IMG/VR virus record: IMGVR_UViG_3300009158_000058
Coordinates: 1-58,273 of that record
DNA length: 58,273 nucleotides
DNA from: a virus
Direction: 5' to 3' (one strand)
Of the stretch, positions 36,452-45,509 are shown piece after piece. The notes under the pieces were generated by a model. The model did no database searches, had not been told where the DNA came from, and saw only the letters and a list, made by a program, of their open reading frames with translations. The first letter of the stretch is position 1; every line of letters begins with the position of its first letter. A program made the translations under genes and the position numbers.

Positions 36452-37717
36452 TTATCTGCCAACTTGTGGCAAATACTTTGCCTTGGTATCTTCCCAAGAC
36501 AAGTATATTAGGTCATCATAGAATAAAGATTCGTAAGAAACGGTATTCTTTTTCTGTAATTGCCTAATACGACCCTTAGCATATTTTTGTTTCCAAATAT
36601 TAGCAAGGGTTTCTTCACTGGTATCAAAAGACTTTACCAGTTCAGAATCGGTAATCTCCTTGCGGAGAAATTCAAAGGTATTATTATAGAGTGGACTAAA
36701 ATAGATACCACGCTGATGTTCGGTACGAATCAATTCTTTTGGTATTTGCAATTTAGAATATGCAAAATTTAAAGACCGATTCTTATGGTCACGCTTAAGT
36801 GGAAGTCCTTGTGTATTCTTGGCTTCCCACCATTCAAAATATTTACGAGTATGATTTTCTTTAATCCAATCAAAGACTAATTTCTTGGTTGACCTAGATG
36901 GTTCGAAAGCCACAGAACCAGAAGAAAAACCCATAGGATTCCAATGTTCAAGGCCATCATACTGCGAGAGGCCTCCGGCTTTTGTTTTTCCATAGAGTGA
37001 CGTTGTAGTAACGCCAACAAGAGTGTCTCCATATTGACGCTTCCAATCTTTTTGAACTGTATCAGATAAACACATTAAGGCAAGCAGTTTGCCTCCCATG
37101 TAATTAAAACCTAATGGTTGCAACGGAACGATGGTGGATCCAATTGCGGTGTGATTAATCATGTGTTGCTGTGTCTTAACATCTCTTGACCATCCGATTG
37201 CATTATCTCTCGGAGTCAAGTCCAGAAAGTCTGAGGAGATACAGATAACACCAAGATATTTTTTGGTAACTTCATCGGTAAGAATGTAAAATAGATTGCG
37301 ACCAATGTTACTATTGTTCTTCATTGTTGAAGAAAATGTCCTAACGGCATTCCAAGTTTCGGCATCAGGACCATTTGAGAGAACCATTTTAGGTTTTAAA
37401 TTTTCATAATCATCAGGTGATTGTGGTACCCAAAAGTTTGCTTTGACTTTATCAACTAGTTTCTTTTGCTCAGGATCCACCATTTGAACTTCAGTACCAA
37501 ACAATGTGGATACTTCATGAACGGGATATCTTTCTTTTACTTCGCACCATTTTTGATATAAAGTATATTCACGAACATCCATTTGAGAAGCATATGTTAA
37601 ATCCTTAATCAGGACTTCTTTCATATTATCTTCATCAATATGTTCAAACTTATCGGCAGAATTTTTTTCTTGCCAAGCTTGCCATTGTTTCTCAACGAAT
37701 TCTATAGGTGTTGCCAT
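36452..37717 (-). CDS. DruA-like (DUF4338-type) protein, paralogue 2
   Basis: A 421-residue protein. From about residue 160: YLGVICISSDFLDLTPRDNAIGWS, then IVPLQPLGFNYMGGKLLALMCLS, then VGVTTTSLYGKT and LSQYDGLEHWNPMG. The PRDxxIGWS segment, the hydrophobic core and the final YG region follow DUF4338/DruA of the Druantia defence system. It aligns with paralogue 1 (19036-20142) in GFNYxGGKLLA, TTSLYG and SQYDG. The C-terminal 150 residues are basic and may bind nucleic acid. Starts at the deformylase stop (TAATG). Function is unproven. Confidence 0.55.
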   Translation of the reverse strand: MATPIEFVEKQWQAWQEKNSADKFEHIDEDNMKEVLIKDLTYASQMDVREYTLYQKWCEVKERYPVHEVSTLFGTEVQMVDPEQKKLVDKVKANFWVPQSPDDYENLKPKMVLSNGPDAETWNAVRTFSSTMKNNSNIGRNLFYILTDEVTKKYLGVICISSDFLDLTPRDNAIGWSRDVKTQQHMINHTAIGSTIVPLQPLGFNYMGGKLLALMCLSDTVQKDWKRQYGDTLVGVTTTSLYGKTKAGGLSQYDGLEHWNPMGFSSGSVAFEPSRSTKKLVFDWIKENHTRKYFEWWEAKNTQGLPLKRDHKNRSLNFAYSKLQIPKELIRTEHQRGIYFSPLYNNTFEFLRKEITDSELVKSFDTSEETLANIWKQKYAKGRIRQLQKKNTVSYESLFYDDLIYLSWEDTKAKYLPQVGR

Positions 37718-38316
37718 TATTTTTTAATCTTACTCAAATTTTTCTGCATCTTCTTAACCATTTTAAAGAGTTTATCTCTTTTCTTCATGGCTACCTGAAA
37801 TGCCAAAGGTTTAACACGACTAGTATACACTATTCCATTCATATGGTCAAGCTCATGGAGAAAACAACGAGCAGATATACCAACTAGTTTGGTATTTCTA
37901 ATCTCTCCATTGAAGTCTTGGTATTCAACCATAATTTCTTTTGGTCTACTAATCTTCAATGAGAGTAAAGGATAAGAAAGGCATCCTTCATCCATCAATG
38001 CCATTTCATCCGATAAGGAAATAACTTTCGGATTAAAGAATGCCACATACTCATCACCAGCACCCATTACAAATACTCTATGTTTAAATCCACATTGGTT
38101 GGCAGATAAACCAATACCTTTATTTAATTTACAAGTTTCTACCAGTGTGGAAGCAAATTCATTTGTATTTACAGGCGGATTACTAAAATCAAATTCTGGT
38201 AAAACCTCATGTAGTGCTGGATGATTCTCTGGCACCAAGGTAAATGTTTTTACCTGTTGCATTAAAGGTTTGTTTTGTACCGCTGCTTCTGTATCAAATA
38301 TAATTGTATCACTCAT
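37717..38316 (-). CDS. def: Peptide deformylase
   Basis: A 199-residue metalloenzyme removing formyl groups from new proteins. All three signatures are intact: GIGLSANQ at 67-74, EGCLS at 110-114 (metal Cys) and HELDH at 154-158 (metal His and catalytic Glu). A Lys-rich tail follows. It overlaps gp46 by four bases. Known marine phage deformylases are thought to favour particular host or phage proteins; here it travels in the gp47-gp46 operon. Confidence 0.95.
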   Translation of the reverse strand: MSDTIIFDTEAAVQNKPLMQQVKTFTLVPENHPALHEVLPEFDFSNPPVNTNEFASTLVETCKLNKGIGLSANQCGFKHRVFVMGAGDEYVAFFNPKVISLSDEMALMDEGCLSYPLLSLKISRPKEIMVEYQDFNGEIRNTKLVGISARCFLHELDHMNGIVYTSRVKPLAFQVAMKKRDKLFKMVKKMQKNLSKIKK

Positions 38317-40028
38317 TTTTCAACCTGACTAAAATTATTTACTTTCTTAAATTTAATGACCGAACGGAACTTATCAAATAGTTGGTCGCCTTTGTGTGAG
38401 ATAACAAACACATTAGTATCTGTTCCCATTTCATGAATCAACTTCAAGAATTCTTCTGTGCCTACTGTATCTAAACTAGAATCAAACACTTCATCTAAAA
38501 TTAATAGATTGGTATTAGTGGAGTTTTTTAGTTTAGCAATCTGACGCCATGTAAACAACAAGGCCAGGTCAATACGCATCTTCTCACCTTCGGAGAAATT
38601 GGCATAACCAAATTCATCACGGTGTCTGCTCTTAATGGTTTCTTCAAAGTTTTCATTGATGTTGAAGTTAACAAAGAAGTCCATTGCACTTAAATACTTG
38701 TTAATCAACTTATTCATAATAGGTAAGTATTGACGAATAATCTTTGTTTTAATACCAGTATCTTTTAATAAAGCTCCGGCAAACTCATAGTATTGTTTTT
38801 CTGTGGACAGTTCTTCTTGTTTCTTAATCAATACACCAAGTTCTTCTCTGAGTTCTTTCAACTTGGCATTTTCATCTTCAAGACTATCTTTGTGACTGGT
38901 AAGTTCTTCTACTTCTCTTTGAAGTTTTGTAACAAACTTATTAATTGCCGATATTGTTGAATTGTGTTTGACCACTTCGTTGTTGTGTTCCGTGATGTGT
39001 TTAAGACCACTTTGAATTTGTTCGATTCGTTTGCTTGTTGTAGCAATTTGAGTATTGATATCTAATAAGGCTGTAGTGACCTCTGACTTTGTATTTGTGA
39101 GAGTAGAAACTTGTTCAGTTCGGAATTCTTCTTCGATTCCTTGTTTACAGGTTGGACAATCAGAATGTTCTTCATAGAACGATACCTCTTTATCAATCTT
39201 TTTGATTCTAGATTCTAGTTTAGACTCCAACTGTAATAGTTTGGAACTTTTCTTTTGAACCGACATTTGGTCGGCAATTTTACTCTGCAATACATTAATA
39301 TGTTTTTGTATTAAATCAATATCTCTTTCTAAGGTAAAGATTTGGTCAACAGAATCGGCAATCTCTTTGCGTTTCTTGGTAATCTCCTCATCAGAACGGC
39401 TCTTATGTTCTTCAATACTCTGCTTCTGGAAGTTAATCTTCTCAGAGGTTAAATCCATTTCATATTTGTTTTTGGAAGAAATGTCTTTTATAATAGACAT
39501 CTTCTCTTTGACAACACCATTCATGGAAGAGAAGATTTGAATGTCTAATAAGTCCTCAATGATTGCTCTGCGGTCTGCCGGTGATAATTGCATAAATGGA
39601 ACAAACGAGGCCGAGCCAAGAATAACCACTTGAGTAAAGGATTTATAATTTAGTTTGAGAATGAACTTCTCTAAATGTTCTTGGTAATCTACCGCTTTTG
39701 CATCTTGATTAACGAGAACATCATTACAATAAATTTCAAATGTGTTTGGTTTAATACCACGAATTACCTTGTATTGTTTTTTACCAATGGCAAATTCAAT
39801 CTCTACAACAGCCGCTTGAAGATTGATGGAGTTTATAAGTTGTGGTTTGTTGATTTTACGAAATGGTTTACCAAAAAGACCAAAACACAAGGCATCCAAT
39901 ATAGTAGACTTACCCGCACCATTATGACCAATGATAAGAGTGTTTGGTGATTTTTGAAAGTTGATTTCGGTAAATGCGTTGCCGGTGGATAAGAAGTTCT
40001 TCCAACGGACTTTCTGAAATATAATCAT
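38313..40028 (-). CDS. 46: Recombination exonuclease SbcC/Rad50-type subunit (T4 gp46-like)
   Basis: A 571-residue SMC-like ATPase (T4: 560). Walker A IGHNGAGKSTILDAL near residue 33, long coiled coils with a zinc hook HSDCPTCKQG near the middle, ABC signature FSEGEKMRIDLALLF near 470 and Walker B NLLILDEVFDSSLD near 500. With gp47 it resects DNA ends for recombination-driven replication. Overlap of four bases with gp47. Confidence 0.96.
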   Translation of the reverse strand: MIIFQKVRWKNFLSTGNAFTEINFQKSPNTLIIGHNGAGKSTILDALCFGLFGKPFRKINKPQLINSINLQAAVVEIEFAIGKKQYKVIRGIKPNTFEIYCNDVLVNQDAKAVDYQEHLEKFILKLNYKSFTQVVILGSASFVPFMQLSPADRRAIIEDLLDIQIFSSMNGVVKEKMSIIKDISSKNKYEMDLTSEKINFQKQSIEEHKSRSDEEITKKRKEIADSVDQIFTLERDIDLIQKHINVLQSKIADQMSVQKKSSKLLQLESKLESRIKKIDKEVSFYEEHSDCPTCKQGIEEEFRTEQVSTLTNTKSEVTTALLDINTQIATTSKRIEQIQSGLKHITEHNNEVVKHNSTISAINKFVTKLQREVEELTSHKDSLEDENAKLKELREELGVLIKKQEELSTEKQYYEFAGALLKDTGIKTKIIRQYLPIMNKLINKYLSAMDFFVNFNINENFEETIKSRHRDEFGYANFSEGEKMRIDLALLFTWRQIAKLKNSTNTNLLILDEVFDSSLDTVGTEEFLKLIHEMGTDTNVFVISHKGDQLFDKFRSVIKFKKVNNFSQVEK

Positions 40029-41134
40029 GCCTGTTCTAGGTTCAATGCCTCAACATACAGTTCTTTTAATACCGTTTTGAGTTTGTCATTATCAATATGT
40101 TCTTCTTTAATACCATCCACAAACTTGTTAATAATTGTGATAGTATCTTCAGCTTCATTAATCATATCATCATCTACGCCTTCTGTCAAGTCAGCAAAGT
40201 CTTCCGCAATGGTAATATCGACCGGATTAGCCTTGTATAATTTGTCCATGAACCGGTCAAATAGATGTGGATTAGTTTTGTTGACTACCACAACCTTTAC
40301 ATATGTTCCGGTATACTTGTCTAAATCTTTGGATAACATCTCTGAAATGGCAGTTTCTTTGTCATCATATGTAATACGATGAAACATTATGTTGGGGTTG
40401 ACAATAAATTCCAAATCAAGAGTATCAATATCAAACAAATGAAAACCCCTCGGATCATTATAATCCTGCCAGGTGAGTTCGTAAGGATTGCCAAGATAAC
40501 GGATATTATCTTGATTTGAACGATGGTGATAGTGACCTGAAAAAACAATATCAAACTTTTTAAATATTCCACGGTTTAATCCTTCTTGTGATGGCATACC
40601 ACGGTGCATGGCAAAGCCGGCAATTTCAAAATGACCCATACAAATATTCGCATCAGTATCAGATAATACAAACATTGAATCATCATGATTGTCTGGACAA
40701 ATCCAAGGCATCATGCAAATAGGATACTTCTCATCACACAACCATATTGTGGTTGGTTTATCAATTACATTTATATTTGTATACTCTTTGAGTAATAGGT
40801 CTACCGAATTAACTTCATTGGTATTTTTGAAATAGGTATCATGATTACCTGCCAACATATGAACCTGAATGTTCCGTTTGGCCAACTCATCAAAGAACAT
40901 TTCCTTGGTTCTTTTCAAGGAGTAAAAGTTTACATACTTACGGCGGTCAAAAGTGTCCCCAAGTATGAGAACAGTATCAATACCATTACTGTCAAGAGTA
41001 GGAAAGAATGTGTGCTTATAGAACTTCTCATAGTAGTCCAAAAAATGGGGTGAATCGTTTCTAGCTCCAAAGTGCTGGTCAGTAATAATTGCTACTTTAG
41101 TTACGGCCTGGTTTTCTGTGGTCAATTGGGTCAT
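40025..41134 (-). CDS. 47: Recombination nuclease Mre11/SbcD-type subunit (T4 gp47-like)
   Basis: A 369-residue metallophosphoesterase. Metal motifs in order: DQHFG near 19, GDTFDRR near 62, GNHDTYF near 96, and FSGHYHHRS near 208. Compare T4 gp47, 339 residues. I set the start at the ATG (MTQLTTENQ) because the upstream frame codon is TTG. The 5' part overlaps a small upstream gene by about 38 bases. Partner of gp46. Confidence 0.94.
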   Translation of the reverse strand: MTQLTTENQAVTKVAIITDQHFGARNDSPHFLDYYEKFYKHTFFPTLDSNGIDTVLILGDTFDRRKYVNFYSLKRTKEMFFDELAKRNIQVHMLAGNHDTYFKNTNEVNSVDLLLKEYTNINVIDKPTTIWLCDEKYPICMMPWICPDNHDDSMFVLSDTDANICMGHFEIAGFAMHRGMPSQEGLNRGIFKKFDIVFSGHYHHRSNQDNIRYLGNPYELTWQDYNDPRGFHLFDIDTLDLEFIVNPNIMFHRITYDDKETAISEMLSKDLDKYTGTYVKVVVVNKTNPHLFDRFMDKLYKANPVDITIAEDFADLTEGVDDDMINEAEDTITIINKFVDGIKEEHIDNDKLKTVLKELYVEALNLEQA

Positions 41135-41258
41135 AATATTTAATTTCAATTACCGATTCGAGTGGTTGTTGATTGGCAAATACAGTTGCTTCATGTAAGG
41201 TATCAAATGATTTAAATCTTACCGCTAAACTTGCCAAATAATACGAAACTTTATACAT
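41097..41258 (-). CDS. Small protein between gp55 and gp47 (53 residues)
   Basis: MYKVSYYLASLAVRFKSFDT and 33 more residues; basic N-terminal half, with YYDPIDHRKPGRN at the end. Good ribosome site (GGAGAATG region, with GGAG at about eight bases). Its 3' end overlaps the gp47 start in another frame, which suggests coupling. Not recognised; similar short genes occur at this position in other T4-like phages, as I recall. Confidence 0.5.
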   Translation of the reverse strand: MYKVSYYLASLAVRFKSFDTLHEATVFANQQPLESVIEIKYYDPIDHRKPGRN

Positions 41259-41262
41259 TATA

Positions 41263-41805
41263 TCATTCTCCTAAAAACTTTTCAAGCCCTTTTGTTTTCT
41301 TTGCCGTTGCAATATCCTTCTTTACCTTTTTTGCATCTTCATAAGTTTCAATAAATTCGGCAATGTTATCATACAATTCAAACTGTTTGGATGTGCCATC
41401 TTCAAACTCCATTAACTCAAATTCATCCAATATACCCATTTGTTCTGTGGCTTTATACTTAACATAGGTTTGTTTCTTCTCTTTGGAGATTCTTCGTAGA
41501 AAGGCAAAGTAGATGATTTGTGTAAAATAGGCAAATGGATTCTTAGACTTGGCCGGATCAAAGTTATCAAAGTATTGTAAACAGTTCTCAATACCATCAG
41601 ACATCATTTCATCACGATAGGTATAGTTAATGAAATTTGGTTTGTGAGATAGACCTTCGGCAATTTTCATAAAGCACTCGCCAATATAGTTTGGAATGGC
41701 TGGAGGAGGTTTCTTTTCTTTCTTTGCCAGTTTACAAGCCTCTTTATAATCTATTAAAGAGTTTAAGAAAGCTTCATTATTGATGTAGTGTTTTTGCTTA
41801 GCCAT
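41263..41805 (-). CDS. 55: Late-transcription sigma factor (T4 gp55-like)
   Basis: About 180 residues (T4: 185). The conserved core YRDEMMSDGIENCLQYFDNF at about 65-84 and NPFAYFTQIIYFAFLRRI near 92-109 correspond to sigma region 2, which melts the late promoter TATAAATA. The C-terminal part (KKTKGLEKFLGE) resembles the tail that contacts the gp45 clamp. Its presence fits the many TATAAATA boxes in this window. Start chosen at MAKQKHY after an out-of-place upstream codon. Confidence 0.93.
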   Translation of the reverse strand: MAKQKHYINNEAFLNSLIDYKEACKLAKKEKKPPPAIPNYIGECFMKIAEGLSHKPNFINYTYRDEMMSDGIENCLQYFDNFDPAKSKNPFAYFTQIIYFAFLRRISKEKKQTYVKYKATEQMGILDEFELMEFEDGTSKQFELYDNIAEFIETYEDAKKVKKDIATAKKTKGLEKFLGE

Positions 41806-41826
41806 AAAATATACCATTAAAAGTTG

Positions 41827-41855
41827 TTGACAAAGGGCTTGACAACGTGTATAGT
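41827..41855 (+). promoter_or_regulatory. Sigma70-like promoter on the plus strand (antisense)
   Basis: TTGACA, 17 bases, TATAGT on the plus strand, in the 81-base gap between gp55 and the Sm-like gene, pointing into the 3' end of that gene and then gene uvsW. It could make an antisense RNA, or be chance in an AT-rich genome. Confidence 0.4.
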
Positions 41856-41886
41856 TCTCGGTGTCCCCCTTTGATGTTAATATTAA

Positions 41887-42255
41887 TCAATGTATTACCT
41901 GTCCTTCTGAATCATCCAATGCATCCATAATATCATCAATTTCTTCATCGGTCATTTCATCTGTTAATTCTTTTGCCTTCATAAGAGATTTAATCTTTTC
42001 CACAGTATTTACATAATACTCTGCAAACTCATCATTAGGTTCAAATATTGTAAGCACATCACAAGATTTAATTGTGATTTCATTTTTTTTAATCAATTGA
42101 ACTGGCAACCAATGTGACATGACTAAACCATTCTCATGTCCTCGACTTGTAATAGCCACAGACATTGGTTCTGTAATTTGGATATCATCAATTGGTAGTT
42201 TCATTAAATCTCCAATAATATCTTCACCATTCTTTAATCGAACTATCTTTATCAT
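41887..42255 (-). CDS. Sm-like small protein, paralogue 2
   Basis: A 122-residue protein starting MIKIVRLKNGEDIIGDLMKL, which mirrors the GEDVxGEV strand-turn of the paralogue at 26428-26739, suggesting an Sm-like beta barrel, followed by an acidic helical tail (TDEMTDEEIDDIMDALDD). Overlaps the UvsW stop by four bases. It may bind RNA; role unknown. Confidence 0.52.
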   Translation of the reverse strand: MIKIVRLKNGEDIIGDLMKLPIDDIQITEPMSVAITSRGHENGLVMSHWLPVQLIKKNEITIKSCDVLTIFEPNDEFAEYYVNTVEKIKSLMKAKELTDEMTDEEIDDIMDALDDSEGQVIH

Positions 42256-43739
42256 TTTTTAAGTCCTATTTTATATATTTTGAATGGAAACTGTTCTTCT
42301 GTATAAATCTTAACTCGTTCAACAAAATGCTTTAATGTGAAATTCATATGTTTTTTATATCTTAAATCATCTGCTATGTCGTAGAGGACAGCTTTTGTTT
42401 TGCCTTCACTCTGTCGTAAGCCTCGTCCAATGCTTTGCAGATTGCGAACCCTCGATTTAGATGGGCTTGCAAATATAATGTTATGCAAGTTCCTAATATT
42501 AATTCCAGTAGAAAAAGTCCCAAAACTAGCCACAACAATAGCATCTTGTTCTATCTCCATAATTCGTCTAACTTCTTCTCTATCATTGGCATCTACACCA
42601 CCGTGGATAAAGAATACTTTTCTATCACCAATATTTTTGGTGTTTCTAATCATATCATACAGGATTTGACCATGTTTGTCAACCATTTGATATAATATTA
42701 ATGTATTATTGCCTAAGCTAACTGCAAGATTTTTAATGAATTTATTTCTATTTTCGTTTGCAATTAGATACTGTATTTCTTCTTGATAAGTTTTATCTTT
42801 TATCTGTAAACAATCTTCATCGTCATGTTTTAAAACTAAACATTTAATTTCAAAATCTGAAACTTGTTGTTTATCAATTAGTTCTCTTGTGGTAATTACC
42901 TTTTTGACTGCACCAAATAAACCTTCCAATACCAATTTATGTGTTTTAGTGCCATCTAATGTACCTGTAAGACCTATTCTATATTTAGCATTTATACAGG
43001 AAGTAAGTATTGTGGTCAAAGACTGAGCTTTGAATAGGTGTGCCTCATCACCAATGATATAATCAAATTGATGAAAGTATTCTTTTGGAAGTTTATACAG
43101 AGATTGCCATGTAGAAATGGTAAGTGGTTTATCAGTATCTTTTTCTTTGCCTTGATAGATGCGGTGAATATTGGTCATTTCACCATCATTATAGTCACCA
43201 AAGTCTGAATACAGTTGTTCAACTAATGATGTGGTGGGAACAATTACAAGGCCTTTTAAATTTTGAAACTCCAATAACTGCCGAAAGATTAGATAGATGA
43301 TAAGAGATTTGCCAGATGCCGTTGGTGAAACCAATAACGCTCGGCGTTTTTGCATGGCATGAATATAGGCATCCAATTGATGTTCTCGTATTTCAATTCG
43401 TTCACCACGAGAATGAATGTTTAATGAATCAATAAACTTTTTGGCATGATAGACTGAACACTCATCTTCGATATCTGGCCTTGGATCACCATAATCAAAT
43501 TTGTAGTTTCTTTCTTTACAAAATTCTTCAATGTATGGTAATAAACCAAGATACACTTGGCTTGTTTGTAAATTATATAATCGAATTTTTCCATCCCAAA
43601 CTCGATTGCGGTATGCAGGAACAAATTGATAACCAGGAACAAAAAAGGTAAAGAATTCAGATAACTCTTTTGAGACGTGTTTTTCACAAGTTATCTTGGC
43701 AAATACTTCATCCTTTTTTATTATGGTTATATCACTCAT
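42252..43739 (-). CDS. uvsW: UvsW helicase
   Basis: A 495-residue SF2 helicase. N-terminal DNA-binding domain, then Walker A SPTASGKS at 139-146, DEAH box in IIGDEAHLF, motif III (RIGLTGTL), and motif VI in LQSIGRGLRQSEGKTKA. It drives branch migration, unwinds R-loops and shifts replication from origin to recombination mode in T4. Length near T4 UvsW. Overlaps its neighbours by four bases. Confidence 0.94.
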   Translation of the reverse strand: MSDITIIKKDEVFAKITCEKHVSKELSEFFTFFVPGYQFVPAYRNRVWDGKIRLYNLQTSQVYLGLLPYIEEFCKERNYKFDYGDPRPDIEDECSVYHAKKFIDSLNIHSRGERIEIREHQLDAYIHAMQKRRALLVSPTASGKSLIIYLIFRQLLEFQNLKGLVIVPTTSLVEQLYSDFGDYNDGEMTNIHRIYQGKEKDTDKPLTISTWQSLYKLPKEYFHQFDYIIGDEAHLFKAQSLTTILTSCINAKYRIGLTGTLDGTKTHKLVLEGLFGAVKKVITTRELIDKQQVSDFEIKCLVLKHDDEDCLQIKDKTYQEEIQYLIANENRNKFIKNLAVSLGNNTLILYQMVDKHGQILYDMIRNTKNIGDRKVFFIHGGVDANDREEVRRIMEIEQDAIVVASFGTFSTGINIRNLHNIIFASPSKSRVRNLQSIGRGLRQSEGKTKAVLYDIADDLRYKKHMNFTLKHFVERVKIYTEEQFPFKIYKIGLKK

Positions 43740-44374
43740 TCTTTTTCATCAAATTTATAGAACCACGAATCTGGGGTACCAACACTCCACTTGGATATAT
43801 TTTCTACTGAATATACCTCTGTTGGTATTTTAAAGTCGGGAGTTTTAACTACAGGCGGCACCAATGATACATCATACCACAAGCAACGATTGTTTGGTTG
43901 ACAGGCGAATTGTCCATTGTCTAACTGAATAAAATTATATGACTTATGTTCTTGCACACCTTCGGAAAAACTGGTGTCAATACGATTAAAATCTGGTGCC
44001 GCAAAATCAATTGTAAAAAGGTATTTACCAAAATGAAACACTCGGTCTTTACCAAAGTATTTTACTTTAAGGCCTCGTAGATTTGATTTTTCAATTACCG
44101 CCATGTCATACGATAGACAATCCCATATTTGTAAGTTATCTAACGGCAGATATTCTTCTACAGGTTTCCAAACATATGCAGAGATTGGTAATTTATCAAA
44201 CAATGCACCATAATCGGTTAACATACATTCAATACGAAACGCCTGACCTTTGATGGCCTTGGCAGTAATCCATACGCAAGGTTCCAATTCACCATGACCT
44301 TTTTCGTGGTTGTAGAGGAACTCTTTACGAACAAAACATTTAATGGGTGGTATATTGGCAACTAGAAAAGACAT
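43736..44374 (-). CDS. Conserved phage protein between UvsY and UvsW
   Basis: A 212-residue protein beginning MSFLVANIPPIKCFVRKEFL. It has several Trp and Tyr and a beta-rich look (VWITAKAIKGQAFRIECMLTD). The start at the TAATG junction with the UvsY stop was preferred over an upstream codon inside uvsY. No catalytic motif recognised. Equivalent genes next to uvsY occur in marine T4-like phages, as I remember them. Confidence 0.6.
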   Translation of the reverse strand: MSFLVANIPPIKCFVRKEFLYNHEKGHGELEPCVWITAKAIKGQAFRIECMLTDYGALFDKLPISAYVWKPVEEYLPLDNLQIWDCLSYDMAVIEKSNLRGLKVKYFGKDRVFHFGKYLFTIDFAAPDFNRIDTSFSEGVQEHKSYNFIQLDNGQFACQPNNRCLWYDVSLVPPVVKTPDFKIPTEVYSVENISKWSVGTPDSWFYKFDEKE

Positions 44375-44808
44375 TATTGACCTCCTATAAATTTTTCCCA
44401 TGAAATAAAATCTCTTAGTTGCCAAGTTCTTTGTTTCAATTCATTCATCACCGATTCTAAAACCGAAACACATTCTTCATGGTATACTTTCTTTTCCAAC
44501 ATCTTAATTAAATCATCATCGCCTTCTAAGTAGGCATTAATGTCGGACTTTAATACAAACTGAAATGGTTTCCAACCACGAGATTCTAATTCTTCTTGGT
44601 CTAATCTGCCATTGTAGTAATCAATCTTAATCTTACGCAGGCGTAGATAATCAAAGTGTGCCTTCTTGGCAGCAATTTTGTGTTTTGTTAAAATGGAGAG
44701 ATACTTATTGTGTAGAGTAGGTATACGCAGAAGTTCTTTACCAGGTTCTGTCTGGTCCATTTCTGCATCTTTTTCCCAATACTTTAATACTTGTTCTAGA
44801 TTTTCCAT
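44374..44808 (-). CDS. uvsY: UvsY recombination mediator
   Basis: A 144-residue helical protein (T4: 137). Features shared with UvsY: LRIPTLHNKYLSILTKHKIAAKK and the LRLRKIKIDYYNGRLDQEEL core (T4: LDYYSGRGDGDE), then a C-terminal assembly helix. It loads UvsX on gp32-coated DNA. Promoter and inverted repeat lie directly upstream. Confidence 0.88.
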   Translation of the reverse strand: MENLEQVLKYWEKDAEMDQTEPGKELLRIPTLHNKYLSILTKHKIAAKKAHFDYLRLRKIKIDYYNGRLDQEELESRGWKPFQFVLKSDINAYLEGDDDLIKMLEKKVYHEECVSVLESVMNELKQRTWQLRDFISWEKFIGGQ

Positions 44809-44822
44809 AATATTTTCAATAG

Positions 44823-44862
44823 TTTAACACCAATTTCCTATATTAACACACTCGGTGTTAAA
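44823..44862. repeat. Inverted repeat bracketing the uvsY promoter
   Basis: Arms TTTAACACC (44823-44831) and GGTGTTAAA (44854-44862), 22-base spacer. The -10 box lies between the arms and the right arm fills the promoter spacer, so a bound dimer would block transcription. Confidence 0.6.
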
Positions 44863-44868
44863 TGGCAA
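44840..44868 (-). promoter_or_regulatory. Sigma70-like promoter of uvsY-uvsW operon
   Basis: TTGCCA, 17 bases, TAATAT on the minus strand; weaker than the other promoters and overlapped by an inverted repeat. Confidence 0.5.
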
Positions 44869-44881
44869 GACTTTGTGCTAA

Positions 44882-45412
44882 TTAAACTGGTATAAATTTA
44901 AACTCATCATATACAAATGTGGCATCGGCAGTAATAATATCATCCGCTGACATTCTTGTATCAAAGTTGATATCCGACAAAGAGACCGGAAATACATTGG
45001 TGAACTGAACACGAATTACAGGATTGTTTAGATTGTTCAGTACCGTTAGAGTGGCATCAGAGTATTGTTTTTTGTCTTGTCTACTATACTCATTTTGTAG
45101 TGCCGTTTTGAGATTGCGTTCATCGGTACCATCCGGTGATGCAAAAGAACGGAACCAATCATGTAGATTTTGCCATGATATTACCGCTTCATCCACCAGA
45201 AAATTGACATTTAAATTGTTGTAGGTTATTTGGTTACCAGGCGAGTATACAGTCAGACTTGGAAAGTTGATTGGGGCCTGTCCTACACTTACCCCTGGTA
45301 TGTTTACAGACTGGCAGAAGTAAGTGGCAGCACCTATCCTATCAAAGGTTAAAAGGTACTTTGTAGGTTGAAGTAGATTGGTGTTTTGAGGAGTTCTAGT
45401 TAATACGGACAT
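44882..45412 (-). CDS. Tail tube-fold protein, second copy
   Basis: A 176-residue protein with the gp19 tube-fold signature: PTKYLLTFDRIGAATYFCQSV near 16, NIPGVSVGQAP, a beta block ending in LNVNFLVDEAVISWQNLHDW and final NVFPVSLSDINFDTR. It parallels gp19 (51897-52439) in LPG..VG..P, DED, W and the final Y/LDW-like end. Candidates are a tube initiator (gp54-like) or another baseplate-tube adaptor. It follows the capsid gene and terminator. Confidence 0.65.
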   Translation of the reverse strand: MSVLTRTPQNTNLLQPTKYLLTFDRIGAATYFCQSVNIPGVSVGQAPINFPSLTVYSPGNQITYNNLNVNFLVDEAVISWQNLHDWFRSFASPDGTDERNLKTALQNEYSRQDKKQYSDATLTVLNNLNNPVIRVQFTNVFPVSLSDINFDTRMSADDIITADATFVYDEFKFIPV

Positions 45413-45455
45413 AGTATTTCTCTAATAAGATATACAGGTATTTAGGTCCAAAAAA

Positions 45456-45479
45456 AAGAGACCTCCGAAGAGGTCTCTT
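45456..45479 (-). terminator. Terminator after the major capsid gene
   Basis: Ten-base arms AAGAGACCTC/GAGGTCTCTT with a TTCG loop on the minus strand, followed by TTTTTTTGG. UUCG-capped hairpin, very stable. Confidence 0.92.
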
Positions 45480-45509
45480 GAAATGTCATTCTTGCGATGA
45501 CTTTTTTTA

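Noticed and set aside
40025-41149. A longer gp47 start at TTG
   Set aside because: The ATG 15 bases downstream gives the natural N-terminus (MTQLTTEN) and is a normal start codon.
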